Source: Micropterus salmoides
Lineage: Eukaryota; Chordata; Actinopteri; Centrarchiformes; Centrarchidae
Assembly: GCF_014851395.1 (NCBI RefSeq)
Contig: NW_024041262.1
Location: 12,917,252-12,981,251, forward strand
DNA length: 64,000 nt
Direction of reading: 5' to 3'
Below, piece by piece: positions 56,919 through 64,000 of this stretch (position 1 is the first letter of the stretch; each line of letters starts with the position of its first letter). The position numbers and the translations under genes were made by a program. The notes beneath the pieces were generated by a model. It made no database searches. It was not told the DNA's origin and saw nothing but the letters and a program-made list of their open reading frames with translations.

Positions 56919-59900
56919 ATGTCTCGTTTCTTTGCCACCGGGTCTGACAGCGAGTCAGAAGAGTCCTCATCCGCCGATGAGATCACTCCTAAAGCGCCCG
57001 GGACAAATTTCAAGCAGTCAGTGCAATTCACAATAAATCCCATTATGCTGACTCAAATTCCACTTTACGTGGTAGTCTCACACATCTACGTTGTTTTCAC
57101 AGGTCATTGCTTCTTAGTGATGATGAGGAGGACACTAAGAGAGTGGTGCGCAGCGCCAAAGACAAAAGGTTGGTGTGGCTTCTTTTTTTTTAAGCAGCAT
57201 ATCTTAAAAACTGAAGATTGTCTCATCAGGTTTTGCTTTTAATACCCTCATTATTCAATCTTAGGTTTGAGGAGTTGACCAACCTCATCAAGACTATCCG
57301 CAATGCTATGAAGATTCGTGACATGGCCAAATGTCTGGAGGAGTTTGAGCAGTTATGCCGAGCATTCCTCAAAAGCAAGAATATAGTGGACAAAGAGGGT
57401 GTTCCCCCTTTCTATATCCGTCTTCTGGCCGACCTGGAAGACTACCTGAACCAGGTCAGTATTCCAGAGTTAAACTCTAAAGATACGAACAAGTATATTT
57501 AGGTTGGTTAATGCAGTCTGGCTTGTTTAATATCCCAGTCCCCACTTTTCTAAAAATAATTAATATTTATTTCTTTCCAGCTTTGGGAGGACAAAGAGGG
57601 CAAAAAGAAGATGAACAAAAACAACGCGAAAGCCCTCAGTACACTACGTCAGAAGATCCGCAAGTACAACAGAGATTACGAAACAGAAATAGCTGCATAC
57701 AAGGAGGTAAATAGGAACCTTTCAGTGGTCCTGTGGTTGAAAACATACAGAAATGTATGTATGTGATAGTTAAGAGATATTAACAACACTTTTTGATTGA
57801 AATCAGTCATGTGGGGCTGTTTCAAAGTGTAACATGAATCTATATTTGATAGTAAAAGAAGAGCTCTTGTCTATTCTGCATTACCACCACATAGGTGCCA
57901 GTGGAGCACTTCATTGGCTACCAGGTCAGACTGTGGTTGTACTGGGCAGCTTCCATGTGTGACAGAGTGGAACTGTAAAAGTGGATCTTAAAGTTCTGCA
58001 AGGCAGCAGTCTGGACAAACAAAGGACAAAATAAAATCTGTCTTTTGTCTCTCTGCTAGAACCCACAGGAGTCTGCAGATGAAGAGGAGGAGAAGGAGCC
58101 TGGGGATTCTGGTAAGCTTGCTGTCATATGTTTTTATTTTGAAATCACAAGAACTCTTAAGATTTACAACAAAATAAACAAGCTGCTAAGTGTTGAGCCT
58201 AACATGAGAGTAGACCAGAAGGTTGATCGGGATTCTGTAGCAGACGTACAGAGCTAAATTATGTATTACGATCACAGGTGAATGTTAAGACATTATGATT
58301 ACGTCATGTGGACGGAAAATATGGAGGCCATGTTGGGCAAGCTACAGTAAAACAGTAACATGTAGCTAGTTTACAGTACCTCAGATTCTCAATGTAAAAT
58401 GGACAAACCATACTGTCCACGTCTTCCTAGCCACCTGTGAGTCCATAAGACGCTGGCACCTCTTACAGTGTGAACACAAAAATCGTGAGCTTTGGCTTTA
58501 CATCAAAGATGATTTAGTCTTACAGTAGCTGTTTGAATTAAGCAAGAATGTTTCTAAAATCATAGTTTATGCCCAGCTTAAAATACATCCTAATATTTGT
58601 TCCACAAGGCTCGTCTTCTGACAGCGATGCAGAGGAAGGTGAGGATGGAGTGTCTGCCAAGTCCTTCTTAAAGAAAAAACCTGAGCCTTCCTTAGAGGCC
58701 AGCAAGTTCCTCAAGTCTGCCAAGGGATCCGGGGTAAGGGGCCAGTGTGCTATATGAGGAAAATACTACATAGAGAACAGTGGAAAAACCTGGTGCAAAA
58801 TACCTAATAAACATATTCATGAACTACTGTGTGAGGAGGTACATGAGCTAATACTAGGGAGTTTTTCCTCCCTCTGACAGGATGAATCCTCTTCAACTGA
58901 TGATGATGAAGATGAAGACTGGGGCTCAGACACTGTCGACAGTGGCAGTGAGAGCTCGGATGAAGGGGAGGGAAAGCGGTCTTCCCTGGCCTTGGTTTTC
59001 CTCAAGAAGTGAGTCTCCCTCTCCACATCTTTGTTTTGGATTTACAACAGAAAATATTTGTACTCCTGAGTATTGCTTTGTTTCCTGACAGTAGAAGAAT
59101 CAATCAATTTTGATAATTGCAGTCATTTAAAATTTAGTTTGTCATATCCTCTCTAGTGTGTAGATTAGCTGTCATTGCTTTTTTCCTTGCCTTTGCCCAT
59201 TGTAAACAAAATACACTGGGGTTTTTGACTGTCGGACAAACACTCTTGTCTGTCCTCAGGGCTCAGGAGAGCGAGAAGACCAGCGAGAGGAAAATCGTGA
59301 AAAAGAAGAAGACCAAGAAGAAAGAGCGGCTAGAGGAGGAAGCTGAGGAGGAGGGAGGAGAGGAGGTTGAGGGAGGCTGGGAGAAGGTGAAGGGAGGCGC
59401 TCCTATGGTCAAGGTAAAGAAGAGTTAGTAATAAAAGCATTTTTGTATTTATTGCAACAAGGTAGAACAATAGATTGTAAACTTGTCCACGTTTGTCTTT
59501 GCCACAATGCCATATGATGTATTCAGAACAGTATCACTTTAAGCTCAGAGGTTTTGTTTTTGTCTGTCAGATAAAACATTGAAAACATTCGTAAAGAACA
59601 GCTTGCTTCAAAAGAAACAACCACATAATGTGAATCAAATAATTACATCAATATTTATGTTATGTGGTGTTTTCAATCTAATAGGAAAAGCCCAAGATGT
59701 TTGCCAAAGGTACAGAGATCAACACGACGGTGGTGGTGAAGAAGCTGAATGAGATCCTGCAGGCAAGAGGCAAAAAGGGCACAGACAGGTAACCGCATCA
59801 TCTACTAAAGCTCCGATGAATAGGAAATGTGATTATATGGCAGATTAAATAAGATTAAATATTGCTAAATAAGAACCTCTTATTTACCCTCTCATGTTTG

Positions 59901-62900
59901 TAATTTCTTCTGTGGTTTAGAAAATATGTAGGAACATCCAATTATGTATCATAGCAATATGTAATATTTAAAATATCGTATACATGTTAAAATTATAGCA
60001 ATTATTTCTCCTTCTGACAGGGCTGCCCAGATTGAACTGTTTCATGCTCTGGCAGCCATTGCTACTGAGAATAACTTGGGCCAAGGTATCATGGTGAAGA
60101 TTAAGTTCAACATCATTGCCTCTCTGTATGACTACAATCCCAACTTGGCGGCCTTCATGAAGGTAGGAGCCACTGTTTTTCTAAGTGTTCAAATTTCTGT
60201 TCAGGGTTCGTGCCCGGAAACGTTTGAAAAATGATTTGAACAAAATAAAGACCTGATATGCATATTTATACTGACATATTGGACCCATTGAAACACATGC
60301 TTAAATGCCACATAAATAATATTTTCATTTTGGATTGAAAAACCAGGACTCCGATCTAAACCATTTTGACTTTGTTTGACTTTAGCCCGATATGTGGAAG
60401 AAGTGCCTGGAGTGTATAGACGAGCTGCTGGACATCCTCTTTGAACACAACAACATCTTCATCGGGGAGAACATTGCAGAGGACAGTGAGAATCTGGCTG
60501 TCTCGGACCAGGTATCCCATCTTCTCTTTTCAGTTTTTGTTTTACATTTCTGGTATTGTTGCAGTGGCAGCGTGTCCTCTTTGATGGGAAGACCATCCAA
60601 AATCCTTTGCGTCTGTATTTGTATCATCTGTGTTGTATAATATGGGGTTCTTTGCATTATTTAATGATTCCAGCATTATCATTTGTATGTATAGAGACAG
60701 TGGATGGCATTGCAATTAAAACAAATTGTGTGTTTTCAGCCATTCAGGGTGCGTGGATGCATCTTAACGCTGGTAGAGAGGATGGATGAAGAGTTTACCA
60801 AGATCATGCAGAACACTGATCCCCACTCACAAGGTGAGCTATACCAGAAAATGGACTCAAGAATTATTTTTAATTTTAGACGTCAAAGTAAATCATAGAT
60901 TATTTGAAAAAGATGTTGTTGCAAGAGTCTGTGAAGTGTGCTGCTGCATAATTTCCGGCTCTTCGTAGTGGCTCATTGCTTTCTTCTGCACTCGTCCTCC
61001 AGAATATGTCGACAATCTGAAAGACGAGGGACGAGTCTGTGGCATCATTGACCGGCTACTCAACTACATGGAGAACAAGGGCAGCACAGAGGAGATTTGC
61101 CGCATCTACTTACGCAGAATCATGCACACCTACTACAAGTTTGACTACAAGGCCCACCGGCGCAGCCTGGGCCTCCAGGGAGAGTCCAAGGTGAGAAAAT
61201 CACAGAAGTGGTACAGCTTATGTAAGAGAGTGAAACAGAGACTGTTCACTGTATTAGCTATAGAGAGAACTGAGTTTCTTCTCCTGACATATATCTTTAC
61301 TATGACAAAGGCTAAAGTTTTAAAATAACAAGGAACTACAATGACCTACATGAAGAAAAATCCGAGCAGGGTATAAAGTCTGGATGTGTGTTTATATGTA
61401 CGCAGTGACTTGCCATGAGCTGAGCAGTCGTGAGTGTGACATGCTGAATCGGTTCTCTCTGCTGTTTAGTCCGAGCAGGACCAGGAGGAGAGCGAGGGAG
61501 AGGACAGCGCCGTGATCATGGACCGTCTCTGCAAGTTCATCTACGCCAAGGATCGCACCGACCGTATCCGTACCTGCGCTATCCTCTGCCACATCTACCA
61601 CCACGCTCTGCACTCACGCTGGTACCAGGCCCGCGACCTGATGCTGATGAGCCACCTGCAGGACAACATCCAACACGCTGACCCGCCCGTACAGGTAGGC
61701 AGGCTGACGCAAAGCTGAACAAGAGCTCTAAACTGTAAAATACTAAGTATTTTCTCTCTTGTATAGATCCTGTACAACAGGACCATGGTCCAACTTGGCA
61801 TTTGCGCTTTCAGGCAGGGCATGATTAAAGATGCCCACAATGCCCTGTTGGACATCCAGTCCTCTGGTCGCGCCAAGGAGCTCCTTGGTCAGGGTTTGCT
61901 CATGAGGAACATGCAGGAGAGGAATGCAGAGCAGGAGAAGATTGAAAAGAGAAGACAAGTAAGTCCTACTTAGCAGTAAACTCATGTCACGTTAAGTCTT
62001 TCTTGTTTGTAACCTGCTAATCCATCTTTGATGAATAAATGAGAAACTTAAATTTTGACGAGGACAAAACGACTTGATGTTGAACAAAACTTGACAACTT
62101 TATCATAACATTGCTTCGACCTCCTTCACAGGTGCCATTCCACATGCACATCAACCTGGAGCTGCTGGAGTGTGTGTACCTGGTGTCGGCCATGCTTCTT
62201 GAAATCCCCTACATGGCCGCCCACGAGTTTGATGCCCGCCGCAGGATGATCAGCAAGCAGTTCCATCACCAGCTCAGGGTGGGAGAGAGACAGCCACTGC
62301 TGGGTATGCAGCCTAACAACTCTTCACCTCAGGGTGTTTAATCCATAGAGAAAACTGAGAGGTTGACTGTAGCTCTCCGTTTGTCCTACAGGGCCCCCAG
62401 AGAGCATGAGGGAGCATGTGGTGGCGGCCAGCAAGGCCATGAAGATGGGAGACTGGCGTACCTGCCACTCATTCATCATCAACGAAAAGATGAACAGTAA
62501 AGTCTGGGACCTGTTCCCCGAGACGCAGCGAGTACGGGAGATGCTTGTCAGGTTGGCATACAGAAACTTCTTATCATCCATCTTTTCAGGAAGCTGTTGT
62601 GACTTAGTTTTTGTCACAGGTTATGTCTTAATGATTTGAGGAATTAAAACACAAGTTTTATATCAATTTATACTACAGTGAACATTCAGATGAATATTTC
62701 AGTTCATACCATGATGATTTAGTCTGACAATTCAATTATATACAAATATACATTCATTGTGCTGCTAATTCATTTATCATTTTATGAATTTCCTGATTGT
62801 GTTTCCTTTTTATAGGAAGATCCAAGAGGAGTCACTGAGGACTTATCTGTTCACATATAGCAGTGTATACGACTCAATCAGGTACACAACTTTTTTAACA

Positions 62901-64000
62901 GTGCTAGCGACCGACGTTTCTAAAGCACTGGTTTCTGCAGACCAGTATGCTTTGTTAGTATCCACTTATACCAGAAATACTGTAGCTCTGATCTCAGGTG
63001 TCGCTCTCCCTACAAGTGTTATTGGAAACAAAGATCAATCGAAGCTTAACCTCAATTTCAGATTTTTTTACTGGGGAGATAAAATAGTGTTACAATTTTT
63101 TCATCCATCCTCCAGCATGCAGACTCTATCTGAGATGTTTGAGTTGGAGATACCCACAGTTCACAGCATCATCAGCAAAATGATCATCAACGAGGAGCTG
63201 ATGGTAAGTTTCGTGGCTTCCCTGTTCTGTTGTAGTGAAATTTAATCTGTGGAGATGAGACAGAATGTCTCGGATAGGATACCCACTGAATCCTCACATA
63301 TACAAATACAGTTTTCGTTTGGGATTTTCTTTTTTCCCCTCACCAATAAAAGTGTTCTTACTTTTTTCCCTCTGCTTCCAATCAGGCATCACTCGACCAG
63401 CCTACACAGACTGTAGTGATGCACCGCACAGAGCCCACCTCCCTGCAGAACATGGCCCTGCAGCTGGCTGAGAAACTGGGCAGCTTGGTTGAGAACAACG
63501 AGCGCGTCTTCGACCTCAAACAGGGCATCTATGGAGGCTATTTCAACAGAGGTGAGTTTAGCTAGACTTAATCCACCCTGTTGGTCAGTGTCCCAAATTC
63601 ACATTAAAGCACTTCTCCAAGGCTATTGAATAGTGCTTTCTTAGAAACAATAATAACTGATAGTTCTTTGCCTTACAGATCAGAAAGGTGGCTACCAACA
63701 GAAGCAGTCCTACCAGAGAGGTATGTTCTGAGGTTGTACTTTCTATGTCTGACCACATGGTGACCTTCCCAAGCCAGCATGCCTCTGAACTTCAGCAGGG
63801 GCGGGTGCTGTTTATTCATTGCTGCTTTTAACGATGTTAATGACGAGTTTGTTTGCATTTAATCAGTAACTAAATTGTAATGCATTAAATGTTAGGTTAA
63901 TGTTAAACTAGTTAAACAGAACTAGTTTGTACATCACGTTGTATAAGTCAGAAATTTAAGTGTTTGTTGTTGTTCCGAACAGCGACAGTGGAAGTGGAAA
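56919..64000 (+). CDS. eif3c: Eukaryotic translation initiation factor 3 subunit C (C-terminal few codons off the window)
   Basis: Core scaffold subunit of eIF3, which loads the 40S ribosome with Met-tRNAi and mRNA in the cytoplasm. Exons: 56919-57016, 57103-57168, 57265-57454, 57581-57706, 58060-58111, 58609-58733, 58881-59008, 59260-59413, 59685-59788, 60021-60162, 60386-60511, 60740-60833, 61003-61190, 61470-61694, 61767-61958, 62132-62303, 62392-62551, 62816-62881, 63116-63203, 63386-63551, 63679-63720, and probably 63983 onward. Phases agree at every junction, giving about 907 aa so far (human 913). The start MSRFFATGSDSESEESS, the acidic N-terminal tract, the Lys-rich linker, the RWYQARDLMLMSHLQDNIQ region and the PCI domain (about residues 680-850, KIQEESLRTYLFTYSSVYDS) are clear. 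The last exon is a weaker call. Confidence 0.96.

Noticed and set aside
1..64000. tRNA, rRNA genes or CRISPR arrays
   Set aside because: No cloverleaf with A and B boxes, no rRNA segments and no regular repeat-spacer array were seen; CRISPR is not expected in a vertebrate.

Overview
This window is nuclear DNA from a bony fish, most likely a spiny-rayed (percomorph) teleost. It has intron-split genes with GT-AG junctions, a fish-type muscle aldolase, remnants of fish L2/Rex-like and L1 retrotransposons, hAT and Tc1/mariner fragments, and repeat families common in fish. It holds five protein-coding loci, all on the + strand, plus one stray protease exon on the - strand.

Layout. 1-3.4 kb: no gene seen. 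3.4-7.8 kb: fructose-bisphosphate aldolase A (aldoa), with a candidate TATA promoter and non-coding first exon. 7.8-26.6 kb: long gene-poor stretch of interspersed repeats, a 29-bp-stem hairpin at 10.0 kb, a relic serine-protease exon at 11.4-11.8 kb and a 1.06-kb terminal-inverted-repeat element at 20.7-21.7 kb. 26.6-35.8 kb: a 13-exon immunoglobulin-superfamily gene of about 905 aa whose splice chain runs signal peptide, V, C1, C1, transmembrane segment, and then continues in frame into four more Ig-like units and a Tyr-Glu-Glu-Ile tail. 36.6-43.9 kb: a very acidic protein of about 1674 aa, probably the fish apolipoprotein B receptor (apobr), with a recent in-frame internal duplication. 44.2-45.4 kb: a decayed fragment of the next gene and a dead LINE. 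45.9-53.7 kb: an unrecognised Ser/Thr-rich protein of about 1012 aa with a G2/M-type promoter, a Ser-Asp-Ile-Pro motif, a bipartite NLS and a C-terminal coiled coil. It contains a second copy of one coiled-coil exon whose splice donor is broken. 53.7-55.5 kb: L2-like and L1 debris, the L1 with a perfect 12-bp target-site duplication. 55.5 kb to the end: eif3c, with all but the last few codons inside the window.

The aldoa, apobr and eif3c set recalls human 16p11.2, where ALDOA, APOBR and EIF3C lie on one chromosome arm. The genes share no pathway: aldoa is glycolytic, eif3c is part of the translation-initiation factor eIF3, apobr is a probable lipoprotein-receptor-like acidic protein, the Ig gene is a probable immune receptor, and the fourth is a probable mitotic protein. 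The most unusual item is the Ig gene, because Ig-like exons follow a good membrane anchor and several of them have lost the canonical disulfide cysteines. Exon models were read by eye from splice consensus and frame; no alignment or database search was possible.
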